DNA of 10,971 bases, taken from an uncultured Aeromicrobium sp. Lineage in GTDB: Bacteria > Actinomycetota > Actinomycetes > Propionibacteriales > Nocardioidaceae. A program made the position numbers and the translations under genes. Numbering within the stretch: position 1 is the first letter of the stretch; each line of letters starts with the position of its first letter. The stretch spans positions 1 to 10,971 of the forward strand of contig NZ_CAMJVP010000093.1 in NCBI RefSeq assembly GCF_946221465.1, given 5' to 3'. Positions 1 to 4,780 of this stretch are shown here, one piece after another. The notes under the pieces are model-generated. The model searched no databases and was not told the origin of the DNA. It saw only the letters and a program-made list of their open reading frames with translations.

Positions 1-145
1 GCGCAGCCTGCGCGAGCCGCAGGCCGGTCACAGTGCCGGTGATGCCGGCGCCGATCACGATGTCGTCGAACTCGGCGTCCGTCGTCCAGGCGTCGGGACT
101 CGTCGCGGGGGCGGGCGAACCCCACCAGCTCGGTCGATCGCTCAT
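1..145 (-). CDS. FAD-dependent oxidoreductase, N-terminal fragment
   Basis: The first 48 residues of a protein read leftward from an ATG at 145 and are cut by the window edge. Residues about 25-46 contain a beta-strand followed by GAGITG and a helix (FDDIVIGAGITGTVTGLRLA), the GxGxxG dinucleotide-binding motif at the N-terminus of glycine/D-amino-acid oxidase-like FAD enzymes. About 24 residues, Ser/Pro/Trp-rich, precede the fold. Substrate and exact family cannot be judged from this fragment. No clear Shine-Dalgarno precedes the ATG. The gene is divergent from the luciferase-like oxidoreductase, so 146-242 must hold both promoters. The FAD/NAD-binding fold is fairly certain; the more specific name is inference. 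Confidence 0.72.
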   Translation of the reverse strand, partial: MSDRPSWWGSPAPATSPDAWTTDAEFDDIVIGAGITGTVTGLRLAQAA

Positions 146-242
146 GGAACCGGTGTTCCCCAACGAGCAGTAGCGAATCGCGTCAGTAAGCCGCCGGAAG
201 GGCATCACCATCACGTCGTGCCGTGAGCGTCAAAGGAGACAG

Positions 243-1232
243 ATGAATCGCAGGGCCCACCTCGTCAAGCTCGGATGGCATGCCTCGCATGAGCAGTTCG
301 GTCCCGTCGAACTCCTGCGCTGGGCGGCCGCGGCCGAACGTGTCGGCTTCGACGAGGTGTGGGCGTCGGACCACCTCGCCCCATGGTCTACGCGGCAGGG
401 ACACAGCGCCTTCGTGTGGTCCTGGCTCGGCGCAGCCCTGGCGACCACCTCGGTGGCCTACGGTGTCGTGACGACGCCCGGCTACCGGTACCCGGTGCCA
501 GTGCTGGCCCAGGCCATCGGCACGCTCACGACGATGTATCCGGGCCGCCTGAGCGTGGGATTCGGCACCGGAGAGGCGCTCAACGAAGCGGCGGCGCATG
601 GCAGCTGGCCTGCGAAGCCGGAGCGGCAACGCGCTCTGCGGCGCGACCTGGAGTCGATACTGGTGTTGCTGCAGGGAGAGGAAACAGCTGCTGCCGGTGG
701 GCGCGCGCGGATCTACGAGACGCCCGACGAGCCGCCGACCATCGCCGGATGTGCCCTGACCACGCCCACGGCACGCTGGCTCGGTACGTGGGCGCCCGGA
801 CTCGTGACGGTCGCCGACGTCCTCGACGAAACGCGCGAGAGGGTTGAGGCCTACCGCGAGAGCGCGGGGCCCGACCGGCCCGTGGTGCTCAAGGCGCAGA
901 TCTCCTACGGGCGGACGCGCGAGGAGGCTGTCGCCGAGGCGGTCGAGCAGTGGCGCAATCCGCTGCTCGCTCCCGAACTGCTCGGCGAGCTGCGCACTCC
1001 AGAAGAGTTCGACCAGGCCGCAGCCGCGATTCCCGTGAGCCGGGTCGAGGAGCGCATCCGATGTCTCAATTCGCCCGAGGCGCTCATGGAGTGGGTGTCC
1101 GCGCTCTCGGCGGCGTGCCGCCCCGACCTCATCGTGGTCCACAACGTCGCGAGCGATCAGGGGCTCCTGCTGGACGATCTTCGACGATGGCGCGGCTCGC
1201 ACGACCGGCTGAGCGCCGTCCTCGCGGGTTGA
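243..1232 (+). CDS. LLM-class flavin/F420-type oxidoreductase
   Basis: This 329-aa protein has the bacterial luciferase-like TIM-barrel pattern. Seen directly: an N-terminal strand (VKLGWHAS), WAAAAERVGFDEVWASDH at 27-44, APW with GHSAFVWSW at 46-61, an RYPVPVLAQAIGTL stretch near 82-95, and YPGRLSVGFGTGEALNE at 99-115. The last closely resembles the cofactor-binding YPxRxxLGxGTGEALNE segment of F420-dependent glucose-6-phosphate dehydrogenase. The overall layout recalls the 'probable non-F420 flavinoid oxidoreductase' group (TIGR03885), so the cofactor may be F420 or FMN and the substrate is unknown. The start is supported by AAAGGAG at 232-238, four bases before the ATG. The gene stands alone, divergent from the FAD oxidoreductase fragment. 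The fold is secure; the reaction is not. Confidence 0.85.
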   Translation: MNRRAHLVKLGWHASHEQFGPVELLRWAAAAERVGFDEVWASDHLAPWSTRQGHSAFVWSWLGAALATTSVAYGVVTTPGYRYPVPVLAQAIGTLTTMYPGRLSVGFGTGEALNEAAAHGSWPAKPERQRALRRDLESILVLLQGEETAAAGGRARIYETPDEPPTIAGCALTTPTARWLGTWAPGLVTVADVLDETRERVEAYRESAGPDRPVVLKAQISYGRTREEAVAEAVEQWRNPLLAPELLGELRTPEEFDQAAAAIPVSRVEERIRCLNSPEALMEWVSALSAACRPDLIVVHNVASDQGLLLDDLRRWRGSHDRLSAVLAG

Positions 1233-1246
1233 GCATCCGTCAGGTC

Positions 1247-1271
1247 GTTTCGTCCCGCGCGACGCGGGCAT
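1247..1271 (+). promoter_or_regulatory. candidate SigF/SigB-type promoter for the 49-aa gene
   Basis: GTTT at 1247-1250 and GGGCAT at 1266-1271 are separated by 15 bases. Known SigF/SigB-type promoters read roughly GTTT-N13-17-GGGTAT, so this differs at one -10 base (C for T). The ATG at 1281 lies nine bases beyond the -10, so a transcript could be leaderless or nearly so. A 6-bp hairpin (1254-1268) overlaps the spacer and the -10. Assignment to the sigma factor at 2209 is inference. Confidence 0.4.
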
Positions 1272-1280
1272 GTGAGTGCC

Positions 1281-1430
1281 ATGAGCACTCCGCATCCCGA
1301 ACAGCCCGCCGAAGGACCCGACGGCACCGAGGAGCCGGATCACGAACCGAGCCCCAGCGAGACCAGGCAGGACGCCGACGACCCGACCGGGGACCGGGAC
1401 GTGCACGGCGAACCCGATCAGCCGGTGTGA
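1281..1430 (+). CDS. small acidic disordered protein (49 aa)
   Basis: This short reading frame encodes 49 residues, rich in Glu, Asp, Pro, Thr and Gly and with no Lys, Cys, Trp, Phe or Tyr. No domain or hydrophobic segment is visible, so it would be intrinsically disordered and cytosolic. I do not recognise a family. Support comes from its position after the LLM gene, its likeness in composition to the next small gene (1561-1770), and the promoter-like element at 1247-1271. There is no good Shine-Dalgarno. An in-frame GTG at 1272 is an alternative start; a leaderless ATG at 1281 fits the promoter element better. It may be a hydrophilin-like stress protein or simply a chance reading frame in GC-rich DNA. 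Confidence 0.45.
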   Translation: MSTPHPEQPAEGPDGTEEPDHEPSPSETRQDADDPTGDRDVHGEPDQPV

Positions 1431-1472
1431 GGCGCAGCCGCGCAGTAACGAGTCCGACGACGCCGGTGTGCT

Positions 1473-1497
1473 GGTTCAGCCGCCGGCGCGTGGGCAG
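1473..1497 (+). promoter_or_regulatory. candidate SigF/SigB-type promoter for the 69-aa gene
   Basis: GGTT at 1473-1476 and GGGCAG at 1492-1497 are spaced by 15 bases, a weak match to the GTTT-N15-GGGTAT type of promoter. It lies in the 115-130-base non-coding gap before the ATG at 1561 and would give a leader of about 55 bases. Its value rests mainly on similar elements upstream of the neighbouring genes. By itself it could be chance. Confidence 0.25.
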
Positions 1498-1560
1498 ATC
1501 GACAGCACGTAGGGCGGGCGAAGAACTCGCCCGGCACGTGAACCCATGAGTGGAGGACAC

Positions 1561-1770
1561 ATGACCGAAAACCATCACGACGACGCCCTCGACCCGGCCG
1601 CGCAGGACCCGAAGAAGGCGAACGAGGAACAACAGGGCCACGACGTCGGCAGCGGGGGCGCCGACGGTGAGAAGCAGGCCCGCGATCTTCCGACCTCCAA
1701 TGAGGGCAACCCGTACCAGCCCGATCCACTCGGGAATCCCGGTGGTCCCGAGCGCGAAGAGCATATCTGA
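1561..1770 (+). CDS. small hydrophilic disordered protein (69 aa)
   Basis: This 69-residue protein is dominated by Asp, Glu, Gly, Pro, Gln, Asn and His (it opens MTENHHDDALDPAAQDPKKA) and has no hydrophobic core, Cys, Trp or signal sequence. I recognise no family. Such composition resembles hydrophilin or LEA-like stress proteins of actinobacteria, but that is analogy only. Translation is well supported: GGAGG at 1552-1556 sits four bases before the ATG at 1561. An in-frame ATG at 1546 would swallow this Shine-Dalgarno and is less likely. The stop lies inside the hairpin shared with the convergent gene at 1801-2043. Confidence 0.6.
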   Translation: MTENHHDDALDPAAQDPKKANEEQQGHDVGSGGADGEKQARDLPTSNEGNPYQPDPLGNPGGPEREEHI

Positions 1771-1804
1771 GCCTGGCCGGACGGCGCGCCGTCCGGCTGC
1801 TCAG
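1767..1804. terminator. symmetrical bidirectional terminator hairpin
   Basis: A perfect 11-bp inverted repeat (1776-1786 with 1787-1797; practical loop CGCG) fills the 30-base space between two convergent genes. An outer 6-bp pair, CTGAGC 1767-1772 with GCTCAG 1799-1804, extends it across a small internal loop, and both stop codons lie in these outer arms. There is no T-tract, as is common in actinobacteria. It would act on transcripts from both sides. Confidence 0.6.
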
Positions 1805-2043
1805 CCGTCCTGGGGCGAGATGTTGTCGGTTCCGTCGAGTTCGGCGAGGACCTGGCGGCACCGATGAGCCCGCTGCGCGTCGGTCCTCCTGACATCCTCG
1901 AAGAACTCCGCGATATCGTCACGGCCGGCGTTGCGCGCGTCACGGACGTCCTGTCCGTCGTCGTGCCCCGCCTTGAGCGCGTGATGCTGCACCGAGATCA
2001 GGTCGAACGTCATGTCGTCGAATCCGGTCTCTGCTGTTGCCAT
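1801..2043 (-). CDS. small helical ferritin-like protein (80 aa)
   Basis: The protein reads MATAETGFDDMTFDLISVQH and continues with HALKAGHDDGQDVRDARNAG, DIAEFFEDVRRTDAQRA and RCRQVLAEL. This two-helix pattern (DLISVxxHALK...YI/DV..A..AG..ElxxFFxxV...D..RA....LL) matches a small protein type common in actinobacteria and cyanobacteria, often adjacent to stress genes and ferritin/rubrerythrin-like in character. Its biochemical role is not established. It lies on the minus strand, convergent with the 69-aa gene and divergent from the sigma factor gene. A purine-rich AGGGAG (2054-2059) is ten bases from the ATG at 2043 and four from an in-frame GTG at 2049, so the protein could begin two residues earlier. 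The family call comes from remembered pattern, not a search. Confidence 0.68.
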   Translation of the reverse strand: MATAETGFDDMTFDLISVQHHALKAGHDDGQDVRDARNAGRDDIAEFFEDVRRTDAQRAHRCRQVLAELDGTDNISPQDG

Positions 2044-2077
2044 ACCCACTCATCTCCCTTCGATGGGCACGAGGTGG

Positions 2078-2100
2078 ATGCCCCCGGAGGACGCTGACAC
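2078..2100 (-). promoter_or_regulatory. candidate SigF/SigB-type promoter for the 80-aa gene
   Basis: Read on the minus strand, GTGT (2100-2097) and GGGCAT (2083-2078) are separated by 13 bases. The -10-like hexamer matches GGGTAT at five of six positions; the -35 part is poor. A start about eight bases downstream would give a leader of roughly 27 bases before the ATG at 2043. Low confidence alone. Confidence 0.25.
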
Positions 2101-2130
2101 GATGCGGCGCGGATCAGGGGCGCTCGCTCC

Positions 2131-2156
2131 GGTTGCGAGTGCTCTGGCCCGGGCAC
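2131..2156 (+). promoter_or_regulatory. candidate autoregulatory SigF/SigB-type promoter
   Basis: GGTT at 2131-2134 and GGGCAC at 2151-2156 are spaced by 16 bases, about 50 bases upstream of the sigma factor ATG. SigF/SigB-type genes are often driven by their own product, so an element of this kind would make sense here. The sequence match is only partial. Confidence 0.28.
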
Positions 2157-2208
2157 ACGCTGGAAGCAGGTCAGAGCGCGGCCGAACTTCTTTCCTTGGG
2201 GGGATCTG

Positions 2209-2907
2209 ATGAGCGCTGCCACGACGACGAATCCGACGCCGGAGGTGGTGTGGCGAGAGGAACTCGTCACACGTCACATCGCCTTGGCCAAGTCTCTGGC
2301 CAACCGCTACACGAGCCGTGGGGTGGAGCACGAGGACCTCAGACAGGTGGCCCTGGTGGGCTTGGTGCGCGCCGCCCACCGGTATGACCCGAGCCGGGGT
2401 CCCTTCGCGGCCTTCGCCGCTCCCACGATCCTGGGAGAGATCAAGCACCACTTCCGCGATGCCGAGTGGACGATCCGCCCGCCCCGGCGTCTTCAGGAAC
2501 TGCAGGCCAGGGTCAACGTCGCCCGCGCTGATCTGGAGGCCGAGGCCGGTGGCGAGGTCGATCTGGCTGAGATCGCCGGCTGCCTGGGTGAGGACATCGA
2601 GGAGGTGCGCGCCGCCGCCTCGGTGCACCACTGCTTCAGCGTCGAGTCCACCGACGCCAGCGGCCGGGAGACGGTCGCGGAGGTCCACGGCGAGGAGGAT
2701 GCCAACTTCACGCGGGTGGAAGACGTCGTCTCGCTCGCGCCCCTGGTGAGCACGCTGGACCCCGACGATCGCGAACTCCTGCGGCTGCGTTTCGTCGACG
2801 AGTTGAGTCAGCGACAGATCGCCCGCATCCTCGGCACCAGCCAGATGCAGGTGTGCCGCCGGCTTCGGCGGCTCCTGGCCCGGCTCCGCGAGGACATCTC
2901 CGCCTGA
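2209..2907 (+). CDS. RNA polymerase sigma factor, SigF/SigB family (group 3)
   Basis: This 232-aa protein directs RNA polymerase to alternative promoters, in relatives those of general-stress or developmental genes. Region 2 spans about 20-93: HIALAKSLANRY, VEHEDLRQVALVGLVRAAHRYDP, then FAAFAAPTILGEIKHHFRD, the hallmark (F/Y)AxPTIxGEIKRHFRD of this family. WTIRPPRRLQEL begins region 3 (about 88-160). Region 4 lies at about 178-228, with helix-turn-helix SQRQIARILGTSQMQVCRRL at 200-219. It is slightly shorter than the usual 250-270 aa, mainly at the N-terminus. A G-rich stretch (GGGGGGA ending at 2204) precedes the ATG. No RsbW-type anti-sigma or RsbV-type antagonist gene is adjacent, which is unusual for the family. 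The exact paralogue name cannot be set from sequence alone. Confidence 0.93.
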   Translation: MSAATTTNPTPEVVWREELVTRHIALAKSLANRYTSRGVEHEDLRQVALVGLVRAAHRYDPSRGPFAAFAAPTILGEIKHHFRDAEWTIRPPRRLQELQARVNVARADLEAEAGGEVDLAEIAGCLGEDIEEVRAAASVHHCFSVESTDASGRETVAEVHGEEDANFTRVEDVVSLAPLVSTLDPDDRELLRLRFVDELSQRQIARILGTSQMQVCRRLRRLLARLREDISA

Positions 2908-2945
2908 GCCTGGCCCGGACGTGATGCCGAAGCTGCCCGCGCCGT

Positions 2946-2951
2946 TAGGGT
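2946..2951 (+). promoter_or_regulatory. -10 element of pyrD, leaderless arrangement
   Basis: TAGGGT fits the actinobacterial -10 consensus TANNNT and ends six bases before the GTG start of pyrD. Transcription would begin at or next to the start codon, giving a leaderless mRNA. No convincing -35 is present at 17-19 bases upstream. The same layout occurs at murB in this window. Confidence 0.5.
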
Positions 2952-2957
2952 GGGGGC

Positions 2958-3983
2958 GTGGTCTACGGCGCCTTCTTCGACACGGTGTTCGCACGGATGG
3001 ATCCGGAGGCCGCGCACGAACGGGCGTTCCGCGCCATCTGCCTGGCTCGTCCCCTCACGCCGATGCTGTTTCGCGTGACACCCTCGCCGGTCACCGTCAT
3101 GGGCGTGACATTTCCTCACCGCTTCGGTCTCGCCGCCGGCTTCGACAAGAACGCACGAGGCGTGGTGCCACTGCTCAATCTCGGGTTCGGTCACGTCGAA
3201 ATCGGCACGGTCACGGCGCGCCCGCAGCCGGGCAATCCGCGCCCGCGACTGCTGCGGCTCGTCGAGGATCGGGCCATCATCAACCGGATGGGGTTCAACA
3301 ACGACGGTGCCGCCCAGATCGCCGCCCGGCTCCATCGGCTCCGCCGCACCGGTGCCGGACGGCGCGCGGTCATCGGCGTCAACATCGGCAAGAGCAAGGT
3401 CGTGCCGGCGGAACGCGCCGTCGACGACTACGCCGAGAGCGCCCGCCTCCTCGCTCCGTACGCCGACTATCTCGTGGTCAACGTGTCGTCCCCCAACACG
3501 CCGGGCCTGCGTGACCTCCAGTCGGTGGACGCCCTGGGCCCCATCCTGGAGGCGGTGCAGGGGATCGCCGAGCGCGTGCCCGCCCGGCGGGTTCCGCTCG
3601 TCGTCAAGATCGCTCCTGATCTGGCCGATGAAGATATCGACGCGATCGCCGATCTGGCGCTGGAACTCGGGCTGGACGGCATCACCGCAGCCAACACGAC
3701 CGTGGCCCGTCCCGAGTCGCTGCGGACGCCCCGCGCACAGGTGGAGGCTGCCGGACCCGGCGGCCTGTCCGGCCCGCTGCTCGCCGAGCGGGCCACCGAG
3801 ATCGTGCGCCGGCTGCGCGGGCGGGTGGGTGACCGGCTGGCCATCATCGCGGTCGGGGGAGTGACGACGCCCCAGGACGTCCGGGCCCGGCTCGGTGCCG
3901 GTGCCGATCTCGTCCAGGCCTACACGGCCTTCGCCTACGAGGGACCGGCGTGGCCCTCCCGACTCGCGGAGGCGGCTCGCTGA
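2958..3983 (+). CDS. pyrD: dihydroorotate dehydrogenase (quinone), class 2
   Basis: This enzyme oxidises dihydroorotate to orotate in de novo pyrimidine synthesis, passing electrons through FMN to membrane quinone. The 341-aa length is typical of class 2. The N-terminal 40 residues (FFDTVFARMDPEAAHERAFRA) form the amphipathic membrane-associating helices found in quinone-dependent members. Core motifs are GLAAGFDKNA at 57-66, EIGTVTARPQPGNPRPRL at 81-98, NRMGFNNDG at 109-117, NVSSPNTPGLR at 175-185 with the catalytic serine, VKIAPDL at 216-222, ANTT at 245-248 and the phosphate-binding AVGGV at 298-302. The start is GTG; MVYGAFFDTV aligns well with family N-termini. It follows the sigma factor by 50 bases but seems to have its own leaderless promoter. 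Confidence 0.96.
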   Translation: MVYGAFFDTVFARMDPEAAHERAFRAICLARPLTPMLFRVTPSPVTVMGVTFPHRFGLAAGFDKNARGVVPLLNLGFGHVEIGTVTARPQPGNPRPRLLRLVEDRAIINRMGFNNDGAAQIAARLHRLRRTGAGRRAVIGVNIGKSKVVPAERAVDDYAESARLLAPYADYLVVNVSSPNTPGLRDLQSVDALGPILEAVQGIAERVPARRVPLVVKIAPDLADEDIDAIADLALELGLDGITAANTTVARPESLRTPRAQVEAAGPGGLSGPLLAERATEIVRRLRGRVGDRLAIIAVGGVTTPQDVRARLGAGADLVQAYTAFAYEGPAWPSRLAEAAR

Positions 3984-4149
3984 TCACTCGTCCGCGAGCG
4001 GCGCGTGACCAACCCGTCCCGTCGTGAGCGGTGCCTTGACCAACCTTTCTCCGTCCGCGACGGGCTGCCCACGCACCGCTGCACGACCGGATACGTTGAT
4101 CAGCCACCTCGCTCCCGCGAGGTGACGAGTTCGCTTGCGGGACCCCGGT
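3984..4149. other. non-coding gap before the tRNA-Thr promoter, with short repeats
   Basis: I see no gene here. The stretch holds two imperfect copies, period 31, of a motif ending TGACCAACC (GACCAACCC at 4007-4015; GACCAACC at 4038-4045). It also holds an 8-bp hairpin, CACCTCGC/GCGAGGTG with loop TCCC, at 4105-4124. The hairpin may end pyrD transcription, though no T-run follows it. Confidence 0.5.
4105..4124 (+). terminator. possible pyrD terminator hairpin
   Basis: A perfect 8-bp stem (4105-4112 with 4117-4124) with a four-base loop lies about 120 bases after pyrD and 26 bases before the tRNA-Thr promoter. No T-tract follows. Termination is a guess from position. Confidence 0.35.
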
Positions 4150-4179
4150 TTGTGACCGTGCGCCGAGACCCTGTAATGT
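4150..4179 (+). promoter_or_regulatory. promoter of tRNA-Thr/tRNA-Met/rpmG unit
   Basis: TTGTGA at 4150-4155 and TAATGT at 4174-4179 are separated by 18 bases. The -10 fits TANNNT and the -35 shares TTG-A with TTGACA. Transcription would begin near 4186, seven bases before the mature tRNA, a normal distance for a stable-RNA promoter. This is the best-formed housekeeping promoter in the window. Confidence 0.65.
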
Positions 4180-4192
4180 AAGTCCTCGGCTT

Positions 4193-4265
4193 GCCCCTTT
4201 AGCTCAGTCGGCAGAGCGTTTCCATGGTAAGGAAAAGGTCTACGGTTCGATTCCGTAAAGGGGCT
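4193..4265 (+). tRNA. tRNA-Thr (anticodon GGT)
   Basis: A full cloverleaf of 73 bases: acceptor GCCCCTT pairs with AAGGGGC (4258-4264), the D-arm begins at GCTC, the anticodon stem TTTCC/GGAAA holds loop ATGGTAA with anticodon GGT, and the T-arm is TACGG/CCGTA around TTCGATT. The discriminator is T at 4265. CCA is not encoded. It is the first gene after the promoter at 4150-4179 and is probably co-transcribed with tRNA-Met and rpmG. Confidence 0.95.
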
Positions 4266-4269
4266 CTGA

Positions 4270-4287
4270 GGCGCGGTGATCCGCGCC
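4270..4287 (+). other. spacer hairpin between tRNA-Thr and tRNA-Met
   Basis: GGCGCGG (4270-4276) and CCGCGCC (4281-4287) form a perfect 7-bp stem with loop TGAT, starting five bases after the tRNA-Thr discriminator. It probably structures the tRNA precursor for processing; a weak terminator is less likely because genes continue downstream. Confidence 0.45.
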
Positions 4288-4315
4288 GAGCGGTGGCGGA
4301 CCAACCCCGCCCCGT

Positions 4316-4392
4316 GGCGGGGTAGCTCAGGTGGTTAGAGCACACGGCTCATAATCGTGGTGTCGCGGGTTCGAGTCCCGCCCCCGCTACCA
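4316..4392 (+). tRNA. tRNA-Met, elongator (anticodon CAT)
   Basis: Acceptor GGCGGGG (4316-4322) pairs with CCCCGCT (4382-4388), with a G-T pair at the end. The anticodon stem CACGG/TCGTG holds loop CTCATAA with anticodon CAT, and the T-arm is GCGGG/CCCGC around TTCGAGT. The discriminator A at 4389 is followed by CCA-compatible sequence (CCA at 4390-4392). The anticodon stem lacks the three G-C pairs of initiator tRNA and position 1-72 is paired, so this is the elongator. A lysidine-modified tRNA-Ile is possible in principle but the body looks like Met. Confidence 0.92.
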
Positions 4393-4442
4393 CAGAACTC
4401 CATATCCGGTACCACCCCCGATCTCACAAGAAGAGGCACCCC

Positions 4443-4613
4443 GTGGCCAGCAAGAGCTCCGACGTTCGTCCCAAGATCACTCTGGCATGCACTGAGTGCA
4501 AGGAACGCAACTACATCACGAAGAAGAACCGTCGCAACGACCCCGATCGGCTCGAGGTCAAGAAGTTCTGCCCGCGCTGCGGGACGCACCGCGAGCACCG
4601 CGAGACCCGCTGA
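4443..4613 (+). CDS. rpmG: 50S ribosomal protein L33
   Basis: This 56-aa basic protein of the large ribosomal subunit begins at GTG 4443 (MASKSSDVRPKITLACTECK) and ends RETR. It carries the zinc-ribbon pairs C16-x2-C19 and C43-x2-C46, so it is the zinc-binding C+ form. The motifs CKERNYITKKNRRNDPDRLE and FCPRCGTHREH are diagnostic of L33. AGAGG at 4432-4436 stands six bases before the start. It follows tRNA-Met by 50 bases, the usual tRNA-Thr/tRNA-Met/rpmG arrangement of actinobacteria, and is followed by a strong terminator. If a C- paralogue exists elsewhere, zinc-responsive exchange would be expected, but nothing here shows a Zur site. Confidence 0.97.
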   Translation: MASKSSDVRPKITLACTECKERNYITKKNRRNDPDRLEVKKFCPRCGTHREHRETR

Positions 4614-4629
4614 CACTGTTTGCCCTGAC

Positions 4630-4668
4630 AACCGACGACCCCCGGCCCCGGCCGGGGGTCGTCGGTTT
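4630..4668 (+). terminator. strong intrinsic terminator after rpmG
   Basis: A perfect 18-bp stem (4630-4647 with 4650-4667) with a tiny loop and a TTTA end lies 16 bases after the rpmG stop. It closes the tRNA-Thr/tRNA-Met/rpmG unit. Because the arms start AA and end TT, it may also function in reverse. Confidence 0.88.
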
Positions 4669-4765
4669 ACCAGGTTCAGACCGCCCCGCGCGCTGTCGAT
4701 GCGGCGGTCGCCGGCCCTTTGTGCGCTGGCGCTGTTTCCCACTCAGCCTGGTCGGAGCGCCGCCC

Positions 4766-4774
4766 TGCTAGCGT
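4766..4774 (+). promoter_or_regulatory. extended -10 of murB, leaderless arrangement
   Basis: TGC followed by TAGCGT (4769-4774) is an extended -10 (TGN-TANNNT). It ends six bases before the GTG start of murB, and no Shine-Dalgarno is visible. A leaderless transcript starting at or near the GTG is the natural reading. Confidence 0.55.
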
Positions 4775-4780
4775 CGCGGT

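Noticed and set aside
1254..1268. CCCGCG/CGCGGG hairpin as terminator of the LLM gene
   Set aside because: Only 6 bp with a three-base loop and no T-tract; it overlaps the promoter-like element at 1247-1271. A weak terminator remains possible.
183..1406. Long minus-strand open frame (407 codons) opposite the LLM oxidoreductase
   Set aside because: Its product is Arg/His/Gly-rich without domain pattern and lies fully antisense to a well-supported gene; long antisense frames are expected at this GC content.
2042..2047. GGGTAT on the minus strand, an exact SigB-type -10
   Set aside because: It overlaps the likely start codon (ATG at 2043) of the 80-aa gene and has no GTTT at the right distance, so it cannot promote that gene in the usual way.
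2050..2994. Minus-strand frame of 314 codons covering the sigma factor and two intergenic regions
   Set aside because: Antisense to sigma and overlapping promoter regions, with no family resemblance.
3984..4304. Minus-strand frame crossing tRNA-Thr
   Set aside because: It runs through a mature tRNA gene and a promoter, so coding is very unlikely.
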